The position numbers and the translations under genes are program-made. The notes below the pieces were generated by a model that searched no databases, was not told where the DNA came from, and worked only from the letters and a program-made list of their open reading frames with translations. From Candidatus Omnitrophota bacterium (GTDB taxonomy: Bacteria; Omnitrophota; Omnitrophia; Omnitrophales; JACQQS01), in assembly GCA_016206925.1 (NCBI GenBank), contig JACQQS010000007.1, forward strand, positions 1 through 47,401: a stretch of DNA of 47,401 nt, given 5' to 3'. This document shows positions 23,001-35,000 of the stretch, piece by piece (the stretch's first letter is position 1; every line of letters starts with the position of its first letter).

Positions 23001-26000
23001 GAAAATGCTCGTCAGCTACGGAATTTCCCCTAAATATTGGCTTCCCATCATGCAAGTGCTAAAGGCAAAAGGCGAAATTGGGGACGTCATCGTTCAAGAA
23101 ATAAATCCTCATCACGATCTTACCTTAAGAGCCGACATTGAAACCAATACAAAATTGGGCAGGCCCACGATCACTGCTCTTGCTTTTACGGAAGGCGGAT
23201 ATCCGGACGGCGGTTATACAAACCAACCGCCAGTTCCGTGGAATGAAAAATTGCGGCGCGAGGCGCTCGCTCATTACGAAAGAACAGGCGAAATATTCCT
23301 TTATGCTCCGCACGCCGATCACGCTGTTATCTCGAAACTAACGGCCAAAGATATGAGAAAGATTCGTGAGCATCTGGAACAGCACGTAATAGCCGGAACG
23401 ACAGCAATGAATATTGATCCTTCACATTTACGTGATGAAAATGCGATGATCGAACGCGCCGAAGAAATTTCCCAAAGAATCGATGAAATTGTCGCACAAG
23501 ATCCGAGCCTTAGAATGGAATTTGGCGTGTTGGGATCTCTTGAAGATTATGTTGATTCCTTCTTAACCGGAGGAAAGATTCCGGGCGATGATAGCGAATC
23601 GGATGATGTGAATGATTTACTCAGCACCGGTACGTTGACAGAAAAAGAAGCGGTCACTATTGCTCATAATGAATTTAGGAAGACGGTGAGAGACCGTTAT
23701 GTAAGACTTCGCTCAATGTCGGAGGATATTACCGCTGAAGATGCCGGGTTTGATTTTGATTACGATCTGGCGCATTTTAGCATCGGTACAGTCGTCGAAG
23801 TCTTTAACGAATTCGCCAAAAGACTTCCGGAATGGATGATGTATGAGCTTGAGATCGGAGAGGTCCGCGCAGGCATTTTAGAGCCGACCAATGCCGCAGA
23901 AGTTGTTTATGCCTTTGAACGCGTAACTCCGGAGCGGCGCGATCTTATCGCCATTGCCGACGGCGGCGCGCATGGGGCCGTTTCGGGTGATCCGGAGGTT
24001 ATTCTTAAGACTTACGAGATCAAAGCGGAAGCTGAAAGACGGCTTAGAGCCCGCGGCGTACTGAAAGCCGGAGAAGAAATTGCATTTGCCAAACACGGCT
24101 CGAGCGGTCTTACCATGGAAGCGTTCAGCGCCTTGCCTCCCAAAGGAGTCCAGAAAATAAATTGGGCAACGATGGGTTCTATTCTTTTGATCACAGGCTT
24201 GGACAAGATCCGAAATGAATATCCCGAAGCAGGCGAGCTCTACGATAAATTTGTTGCAAAGGTGCTCGAACGGCATGGGGTAGCTGTCGATGAATCCGGA
24301 CTTCCCATGGCCGGGCAAACCGCGCGAACTATTCCATCAAATACTCTGCCTTCCTATGATCCTGAGTTGGCAGCAATCTTAAACCGTTGGTGGAAGGAAA
24401 AATATGGACTCCACCGGGTGCCAACCGATTGGGATCCGGACAAGAATGTTCCTGAAGTTTACAAAGCGCGTTTGATTAAATCGGCCCGGGATAATTTCCT
24501 TCTCAATGAATTAAAGCGGCAGCTCAAGTTTTTTGTTGATGATCTTAATAATCTTCCCGAGGATGCCAAGCGAAAACTTATCGACCGCGTTAAGTATTCT
24601 GAAGAAAAAGGCAGAGAAGGAATGTTTGCCGTCTTGAAGGCGCTCAATACTAAGCGATTGTCCGACGGTACTACCGAATCGCGCAATCTGGACGGGGTAA
24701 GTACGCGCATCGAGAAAATCCTGAATGAAACGGGCAAGCCGCGCGAGAAAACAGTGCGCTTAGTACCAAACGACATCGATGAAATTTTGGGAACGGTGGC
24801 CGAGCGTCTTGAAATTCCCTGGCAGCCGCCCATTCCAAGTATTGTTGAGGAAGGGGAAGACCTCAGCGGGGTACGTTTGACAGCCACCGGCGCAGGATTC
24901 GGTTCAGAGGCGGGCAAATTGGCGGCGTATACCAAAGCGCTTCAAAGTGCAAGCGGTCTTGAGTTAATTCCCACTTCACTTGCCGGTGCAGAGACAGATT
25001 TTTCTGCTTCCGCGACGACAAAACTTTTCCCACTTGAAGGGGAGACCGGCGGGGTACGTACAGCCGGCGATATGAAAAAGAGTTTTGCCGATCGCATGCC
25101 GCTTCCTTTGCGTTTCGGCCCTGGAAGTGCGCCCGTTTACATCATGAACCGCCACGCGCATCGTGTTGACTTTAAAGATTCGGCAACCTCTCTTAATCGT
25201 GCAAAAGCAGAAAGAATAGTTCCAGATCACACTGTTTTGGTTGCCGTTCCTATGCAGCCCGGCGAGGAATTTCCTCATACGATCGGCCATTTCCATCCGA
25301 CCGGAGAGTTCTATCAATTTTACGGAAAAACAATTCAGGTTCATCCCGATATCGACCGGAACACGGGCAAGATTCGCGGTGTTCGCGTTGTCATCAGCGA
25401 GCCCGGCGATATTGTTCCAACAGGCGCGCGCTACGGTCATGTCACCTACAACCTAAGCGAAACCCAGCGGCTGGATATGTTCGATTGGAATGCTTCTCAA
25501 GCGGATTCGGATTACGAACCTTATTGGTCAAAGGGAAGTCCAGTGATTGTTGTAAAAGGTAAAGATGGGAGAATTCACTGGCAATGGAATCCCGCCTACG
25601 CCGCTTCTGATTTTGATGAAAAAGTTTTCGGCGGAATTGTGCCAGGCACGGACAAGATTGAAGTGGTGCGCGTAAAGCGCGATCTCAGCCATTGGGAAAA
25701 ATTTGGTTTGAAGATTGGCCACGGCCGACCTCTCTACGATCAAGTAAACGACGGTCCATCCATAACGGCACTCGGTCAGATTATTCATAATCCCGATTTA
25801 TTTGAAAGCGCCTACGAAGCAAGCTTCGAGAAAGTGGATGCCAAGTCGCTTGAACCGCCTGCTTTGGAGGATTTCACCGTAGAAAAGACCTGGTTGAGCA
25901 GCTTGGCCGACCGTCTGATGACCTGGACCATCCGCATAGCCATAGCGATTTTAACAAGCCGCTTTTTCCATTGGATTGCCCCATGGGCGGCCGATTGGGT

Positions 26001-29000
26001 CATTGATAAAGCGGATAAGATTATTGAAACGGCGGCTGGTTGGTCGGAGGAAACCTTTACACCCCTCATCAGCGCCCTGGAGGAAACGAAAACGGGCAAA
26101 AGAGCCATCGATTTCTTCCGCTGGGTCCAAAAAAATACATCTGTTCAGGAGGATGCTACTGAAAGTTCTCCGTTTATTGACCATTTGAATCGCGGAGAAG
26201 TCCGCCTGATTTATAGCGCTGCGCTTTTGACTTTGCTTCGTGAAGAAGTGGCCAGGCGTCGCGGGGGACGCTCCGTCACGAAGATGCTGGGCTGGATACT
26301 GCCAAGCGACCGGGAAGTGGCCGCGAATGCTTTTAGCGATGTGCTGGATCGCGTGCGTGAAATTGAAAATCGCGGAACGGTAAATGCCGGTGAAATTCGA
26401 GTCATACAAGACGAGCTGAATAAGTCCGTAGAGGCATTGGGTCCGCTGGCCGGCGAGATCAAAGCTTTGGAGGAAGATCCGGCCGCCCTTACCATTGACC
26501 GCATGATTTCTCTGATTCGTCAGGCATTGATGTATGCGGAAGCTTTCAGAACCATCGATGAAATTAATGACGCCCTCGCGCGGAAGACGATGGGCGAGGA
26601 TAGTGATGCTTACAAAGCCTACACAAAGCGGATGGGCGAAATCGGTGAGGCCGTTGCAACATTGACCGAACGGCCCGTGGAATTGCTAAAGCGAAGCGGG
26701 CTCGGACTTCTCACGGGTGCTTTAAATATCGCCGAGCCTGGGAGAAAGTGGGGAACCCGCCTTAAAACCGTTCTTGAAACCGGCGCTGACCACTCGAAAC
26801 CCCTCAGCAAATCGGAATATTTCATGCTGAATTTGGTCAGGCGTTCTTTTGCGCTCAAGATGGCGGATCGAACCATTTTGCTTGCCGTTAAAGCCGTTCG
26901 CGGGACCAAAGAATATCTGGTTCCAAGCTTGAGTTTGGAATCCAGAATTCAAGCGCTTGCCATTGTAGACCAGGCGTCGCCGACGCGTTTCTATCAGCTT
27001 CAAAAAATAGCCAAAGAGATTCTTTATTACTTGACCGGCGGTCCGCTGAGCCGCTCCTTCTTTAAAGCAGCCAAGCGGCGAGCTCTTCTGACGGCAGCAC
27101 TAGGCGCAGGCGCATCGCTTGCCGCCATTTTCATCGGCATTGTCTGGAAAAAATTAGAACCTTCGGACATTCAAGATGTATACAAGGACAAGAGCAAGGC
27201 CGTCTATGATTCGGTTAAAAATTTAACGGCCGCAAGAAGCGTTAAAGATATCTATAAGGGCGTCAAAGAAGTTCTGGCGAGCGTTTTCCTCCCGCAGCAT
27301 TTGAAAGGAAAACTGTCGGGCCAGGTTCTAAATGTAGCGGCGCTTACACTGCTTGCCGGTGCGGTAACCACGGTTATCGTTTCGGTAGCGCGCATACTCA
27401 GCCGCGAGCTGAAATGGCATGCTGATGTGGATTCGCCGTCCAGCCGTGTCTTGGCGGAGTCCCGAGTAACTGACCAAGACAAGAATGAATTGGCTTTAAC
27501 CAAAAATCTTAGCGGCTTCCTCGAAAATATGATTAACGATCCCGATTCTACCCGCAGAAAACAGCGCCTTGCCATTTTACTCCAAGGCCGCGACGGCCTG
27601 CGCCAAGAGATCGCCGCTCTTGTCGATGCCCTTTATTCGCGGAAAAATGAAGCTGGCTTTGGTGCATCCGTCCCGGATCTGTCATTCCCGCGAAAGCGGG
27701 AATCCAGTCTGGGGCAGGCTCCAGTGGGAATCGAGTTCGTGGGCCCCCGCCTTCGCGGGGGCGACGTCCCTGTCGGATTTGGCGCCCAGGCTCCTATTCC
27801 TGAGGGTCGTATTAGTGATCGTGAGCTGGTTGAGACACACCGGGCTATCGTTGTAGTCCGAGCGACCAGCAAGGCCGAAGTCATATTGCAGGGCGTGACC
27901 GCTTGGCAGAGCGGCGCGCGTCTCATCGGAGTTTCGGTAACAACGCCGGATGCGGAGGATGCTATTGCGGAACTTAGAGATGTTGTAAAGGCAAGTCCGT
28001 ATAAGGTGTTGGTGGGAGCGGTTTCCATTACTGAGTTATCCGAGGCTCAACGAGTTCTCCAGAAGGGAGCGCAGTTTCTCTCGAGTTCGGTATTAATACC
28101 GCAGTTAATTTCGCTGTCAAAGCAGCACAAAGTGCTAAGCATAGTTGGCGCATTCAGTGAAGACGAGGTGCGGCAGGCCGTGGCATTGGGGACGGACTTT
28201 GTAAATTTATTCCCCTCCGGGATTGATACGGGAGATCTTGAAGTAGACCTTAAAACATATCTCAGGGTGCTGGAAGAGACACAAATGGCGCTGGGTTTCT
28301 TACATCAAACCGTTGCTTTTTACGATCCTAATGAAGCTGAACCCGGCGAAGTTATTGTAAGCACTCCCACGGATGTTTGGAGAGCGCTCCGAACCGGAAT
28401 TGATCCGGGGGCCGCTTTGCTTATCAAAAAGCCAGATCAAGTTGGTCTAAATCATGTGATGGCTATTGCCAGGGCGGTACCGGAAGCCAGGCTTATTCCC
28501 GGCGGCGCCATACGGCTGACACACCTAAGTGCCTTGGGTATGTTGCCGCATCCGGTTTCTACCGAAAGGAAATTAGCAAGCGCCGTCATGATCGGCGGTG
28601 CCATTTTTGGTGATCAACCTTCTACCGAAGAGGCCGCTGAAAGAATTAGAAGAGTGGCGCGTGCTCTTAAAAGTCCTACGGCAGCAGGTTTTGGAACAAG
28701 CAGGGAGATTCCGGATCCGGCTGAGTTTATAGGTGAAGATGATTTAGCGCTTCTTGAGCACGCGATTGCACAATCTTTGGATAGAGAAAGCCCTTATGTG
28801 GAAAGAATGGTGCGTACGGTTACGGGCCGGCAAATTTCTACGATCGAAGAGGCGCTTGCGGTGGGAGATGAAAACGGAAATGGGCCTTGGGCAACCGTTC
28901 GGAAAGTTTACCGGCAGGAAATTCCGCCAGCTCTTAAAGATGCCGTCGATGCAGAGGACAGTTTTGCCGAAGGTGTGCGCAGAAAATTGATGAGCGTTTA

Positions 29001-32000
29001 CACGGCTCTCGAAGCTTCGCGGATCAGTGCTGTCCTTGCTGATGAAGTGGTCAAGAAAACCACGGACAAGAGTCTCGTTAACCTTGTTCAACTTATTACG
29101 GGGTGGGGAAGGGGCCGGCGGGGCGCGGTTCGGATAGAAAAATGGAGACGGTGGTTTTTCCAAAAACATGCCGGTGTGCGGCAGATTACAGCGAAAGCCA
29201 TCGATACGGTCTTTGGCAAACCGAAAGACGGTACCGTTCGCCATGCTGTTAAAGAGTCCACTCTTGATTTTCTTTTCTCCCGGATTCCTCCCGAAAAAGG
29301 CGCGCTCCGTAGCGAGGTCATTCCCGCTCTGTCATTGCGAGCCAACGTTCCGGGTGAAGGCGAAGCAATCTCAGGGCAGGCAGTTGTTCATAACTTAAAA
29401 CTAGGCGATGAAACATTCCAAGTCCGTATGGAAGAGCATGGGAGATTGAATGCATTTCACCTCAAATGGATTGATCCGACTGTTGTAGTTACTGAGCGCT
29501 TAACGCCGAGCCCCGTCGTTTCCGGAGGAATATTTGAATTTGAGGGCAATTATTATGTCGTGCGGATCCGGGACAATGCCGAAGACGAAAAAGACATTCC
29601 GGAAATTATTCATTTCAAGCATTTTGCGTATCATACGGAGCGTTCCATTCAATTCGCGAGGCGCTGGCTCGGTATTCTTTCCATCGCCATGTTTGCCCGC
29701 GATGGCTGGAAACGGTTTTCCAATTGGAGGGGCCGCCGCCAAACGCAGAAAGGCCTCCGCCAGCGCGTCCAGCGTCTAAGAGAACTGGACGAAGCCCTCA
29801 CCTCGGGCGCTCTTGCGCTTACCCAGCAAGAATCCATTGTAAGAATCCAGGAAGAAATCTCTGGGATTAAAAATGAGGCGGAAAGAGAACTGCGCGTTAT
29901 TGAGAAAAGTCTTCGCATTCTCGAACAGAGAGCCGTAGAAGCCGGCATGGATGGCGAGCGCGGCGTAACGCTTGAGTCGATCTCGGATTGGTTATGGCGC
30001 TATATGCTGGCCATGCGCACAGCGCAGGCGATGGAACCGGTTCTCTCTGCGCTGGCTCGCAAGTTTTTGAAGGATGAACGCACTGAGTGGATCGGCGCTC
30101 AAATCAACTCACTCCTGGCCGGTCAATTAAGACTTCTCGATCAGCCCATCGAACTCAGCGAAAAGTTGACAGGAAAGCTTGAAAAGCCCCTCAATGCGAT
30201 AGGTTATCGCACCACAGTTCCAAGCACATTCGATCCGGAAGTTAAACGGAAGGGCAGTAGAAGTCTCATGCTCGGAACGCGGCTGGCTGTAATGACACAC
30301 GCCTTAAAGGCGGATGATTTTAAACCGCATACCGATTTGATTGAACTCGTACAAGATTTGATCCTGAACATTATTTTCTTCCTCACCGTTTTAATTGACT
30401 ATACGAGTGTTGCAGCAGGCGTTTCGAGACGCGCGATCGGAACAGGCCGGCAAATCGGCGTTGGCGTGCTCGGCATTTTAGGTTCGCTTAGAAACTTCTT
30501 AAACACCCTGATCAGTGAGGGCGGTATTTGGCATATCTACAACGAAATTAAAAACTGGGTCAAAGAAAAACCGTGGCGTCGCAGTATTTTCGTTGCCTGG
30601 CACTCGTACGCCATTGCTTACGCTTTTTACGTAATCTTGGGAGGAATTTTCCGCCATAATCTAAAAGGCGCATTGGCCGGCGAAATCTTGGAACGCCACA
30701 AAGGGCTCGCGAAGGACATTTATAAATTGCGCGAGGCCGTGGAAAGCAAGGAAAACCGCGTGGAGAAAATGCGCGAGCATGCGAAGGAAATAGTTAAGAA
30801 ACTTCTTCCGCGTTCTTTCCAGGATGTCGGATTTGATCTTGTAGTAGCCATGGCCGTTTACCATGTCGTGACGCAAGCCGCAATTCCTGCCGTGAAGCGG
30901 TCGGCTGATTACCTGGAACAGCGGAAAGTAAAAAAACCATATTTTGTTCTCGATGTGAAGGACCGTGAGGGAATTCAGAGGTATTTAAGCAGCCCCGGCC
31001 AATTGTCACGCATCTTATTTGCCGCAGAGCACGGCAGCCATCCACGTCTGCGCGAAGTGGCTTACCGCACGCTTGAAGCCGCGTATCCGGAAACGGTTGG
31101 CCGTCTCATTCAAACTTTTCTCCTCGAGGAGGGAACCGGTCTTTACCCGCGGCAGTCCACCCCGCTGGATTCCGAAACAGCCGAGGAGATTCGCCAGATT
31201 TTCCAGATGGTAGCTCAAGGAAAATCCGAAGATGAAATACATTCAGTTGTTTCTCGCTGGATACAAAAGAAAAAGTCTGTTGTTCCGCCGGCTCCGAGAC
31301 CTTACGACCGTTTGGCCAAGCCCGTTATTTTGCCCGTGACTCAAAGGGGAGCGGAAGATCCTCGAAAGAATCCTCTTCTGGATATTGTGAAAGCTCTCCA
31401 AGACGGTGGCGCTGCTTTAAACGAAGGCCGGCTGGCGCTACCTGAATTGTCTGATGATGCAAAACGCGAACAAGGTTTATCCGCCGGCTTTGGTGCGAAG
31501 AGTGGATTGAATGCAGGATATGTGCATATTGAAACGTTGGCCAATGCGCCAAAGCGGATTCAAACTTTACTGAATGCGGGCCGGACGCCCATTGTGCACC
31601 TAAAATCTACGACATTGGAAACCGGCGCCGATTCCATCAGGCAGGAAGTGGAACAGATGACCAAGGGGCTGAATGGCCTCAGCGACCGCATCATATTCCT
31701 TTACCGGCCGGCTATTCCTCAAACTGTGGAAACCGCATCGCTCTTTGCATCTGAGATTCGAAAAACCGTCGGAGCTAATGCCACCGTTCTTTACGGTGGA
31801 AATTTAACGAAGGATAATTTAGCCGGATTTCTGAAATCGCGCTTACTTGATGGTGTCCAGCTCTCCGATCCGGCTTTAGCGAAGAAGGCGGCAGACATTC
31901 CGCTTACAAGACATCAAACTCCTCTTTTGGACGCCAAAGATCCCAATCAGGCATATGAAATGTCGCTGGCTGTTAAGGCCGTTAACGATCATCACACTGC

Positions 32001-35000
32001 CCGCAGAGATTCTTTCTGGCGGGGCATTTATTTTTCGATTCGTTATCTAGCATTGCCCGCGTTAGCGCTCCTTTCCGGAATGTTCGCAGTAGGAGTTTTA
32101 GGCGCCAGTCTGGCGTTTGGAATCGGTGCGTTCGTTGTTGCGTTCTTCCTCCTGCTTCCCGCTGAATTAAATATTACCAATCAGGTCTCGAGCGGTTGGA
32201 TGAAATGGACGGCCGGAGCATTCCTGCCGGCAGCTCTCGGTACTCTCTACGCGTGGGCTGTCGTGGCGGGTGCGCTGCCGGCTACGTTTGCCGTTCTTGC
32301 TGTTTCTCCTGTTGCGGCAATCGCGATCGCCGTCGTACTGGCTTTGCCGTTCTTGATCAGCATAATCAAACTTATTAAACCATTGACTAACCTGTTTGTG
32401 GCAGCTCAAAAGGCCTTAGTTGATTTTGTGCATAATATTGCTCCGGTCAAATTCACTGTCTTTACCCTGCTTGCCGGATTGGCCGGATCGGTTTTTGCGG
32501 CTTTCACTTCAGCACCGATCGGCGCTCTCATGCTTGTTTCGGCATCGGCGTTCGTACTTCTTTATCTGGCTGATTGGGCCGGAAGGAATTATTTCACTCA
32601 TATTGAAAAACAATCGATTTGGCGTCGCATGGCGGAGCCGCTTGGATTTTTCGCCGGCTCACAAGCACTGGCTTTTTCATCTGTGCCTTTAAGTGCTTTA
32701 GCTGCGGCTGCTGCCGGAATGAGCTGGCTTGGCTGGCTGACCCCGGTTCTTTCGGGTTTGGCTTTAGTCGCCGCTTTACCGATAGTCACAGGTTTTTTAA
32801 CGGTTTTAGGCATTTTGCCTGCGTTGATTATTGTTCTCGGGTATGCATACCAAAAGTCACAAATTCTCCTTAATGCGATTGGAATGAAATCACCCGCAAA
32901 GCGCACGGCCGCTTACATTTTACTGGGCGTAGCGGCTTTATTTTCCGTCACCGGCGTGGGTGTTCTTTTGACAGCTTTTGTTCCCGCGATCGTCGGAGGA
33001 TCTGTGGTTGCGAAAGTCCTTACCTCTTTGGTGGCCGCTCATTATTTTCTGCACGGCGGAGTTTTCCATCCGGAAATGCTCCTGCTTATTCCCGTGATCG
33101 CCAAACTTTTGCGGTTGTACGATCGGCAGCCCTGGTCCAAGTTTGTTCTTTATCTAACACTCACCGCCGTATTTGGCGGGGTCACCGTCGGTCTCTTAGG
33201 ATATTACGTTTATGGTCTTCAATATTTACTTGGTGTTAGCCAAATAGCGCCCGCTTTAGGCGGTGTTCAGTGGCCCCACATTATGGAAGGAGCATTCGTT
33301 GCGGTTGCAGGCCTCTATCTCGTTTCCAAATCCGGCCATTGGCTTTACCACCGTTATTTTGCGCCGATACGCCCAATTTATCTGCTCGGCCGTTACACAC
33401 GTCCGATGCCGGTCGGCCTGGAAAAAAGCTTAAAGGAAGCCACGCTTCAAATGGCCCGCTTTATTAATGACCGGGACAAATTCAACGACCTTTACGGCCC
33501 CTTCATAGAGGATTTAAGGACACACCAGGCCGACCTTCCGGAAGCCGCGAAGTTTTACATAAATCATTATCTGAGTCACCCGAAAGCAGAATACCGGATG
33601 CTTGCCGTTGATATTCTCGATGAAATTTACGGCGAACTGGGTAAGTTTGACCTGGCTACGCTCCAGGAAGTCGACCGTGCGCTCGCACGCAGATTAAAGG
33701 AAGAAAGCGATCTGGACATTCTAAAACTTCTGGCCGGCGTTTTGAAAAACCACGGCCGCGAGAATTTGGTTGCCGATGTCATGTATGAACGGCTGGTTAA
33801 AGCTCGGAATAAAATGGATGTCACCCCCGCGAAAGCGGGGACCCACGGCACATGGATTCCCGCTTCCGCGGGAATGACACAGCAGCCGGAAGATGCCGAG
33901 AAGAATTTCCAAGGGACTTACGCCATTCTGAACATAGCCGGCATGCTTTCGGCCGGCGCGATTAAACATATTGGCAGTCAGGATGTTCAGGGTGTATCGA
34001 AATCAAAATTAAGTACTGAACTGGAATGGTTTGTGCGGAACGCACGTCTTAAGAAACCGGCGGGGCTTATCCTTCGTCACCGCGCATTTGCCGCCCTCCA
34101 GCAGATCGAACGTGCTCAAAAAACCGAGCAAGCCGAACAAAAAGCTAAGAAAGAGAATAGAAAACCTACCCAAAAGGAACTTAAAGACGCACTTAAACCC
34201 AGCCCAACTAACGCTTCTCTTGAAAGAGAGTATCGCCACGAATTAGAACAAGGCCGCGCCGAAGAAATCAAGGCTTACGCTCGTTCTCTCGAAGGTCTTG
34301 ATCCCAGCTTAATCCGCATGATCGATATAAAAGTGGTTAAACGTTACGGAAAATTCAAGCAAAATTCGGGCTCCATCGAAAATCTGCCGAGCACGATTCT
34401 TGGGGTCATTTTAGCCGTTGCGGCTACGCGCCGTTTTCATAACAATTTCAACAATCCTTTCACGAAAAAACCCGCCGATGGCGCCGCTTCAAAAGCAATT
34501 ATCGAAGGTGCCAACCAGGAAGGGCGGCTTGCCGCAAGAAGTGTAGTGGCCGAAGGGTATCGTGACGATGCTCCCACCGTTACGCCGGGTTTGAGGCTGG
34601 GCGGGGCTTGGGTCTATTTCCGCCGGAAGAGTATCGATCGGGTAGAAGCCGACTCGGCCACTGATCCGCTGGAGCTAACACAAGCCGAGCTCAAGATTTT
34701 AATATTGAACCAGATTAACATCTTTGGGTTGGGCCAGAAGGGAAAAGTTTTGGAGGCGCCCGATCTTCACGCGCTTTTGTTTGTCGGACCTAAGGGCGCT
34801 CGCGTCGATATCGGCATCAAGGAAGATCCGATTACCGGCGAAGCAACCGCCGACTTTAGGTTAAAAGAAAATCTGCTGGAAGAAGCGCGCGTTCGAGGTA
34901 AAGATGTTTCCGAGCTTCACAATCTGGTTTTGCTGCGTGAAAGAAATTATGAACTGGTTGGTCAGGCTTTGGCGTTTGTTCATCAAGCCAAGAAGAACCG

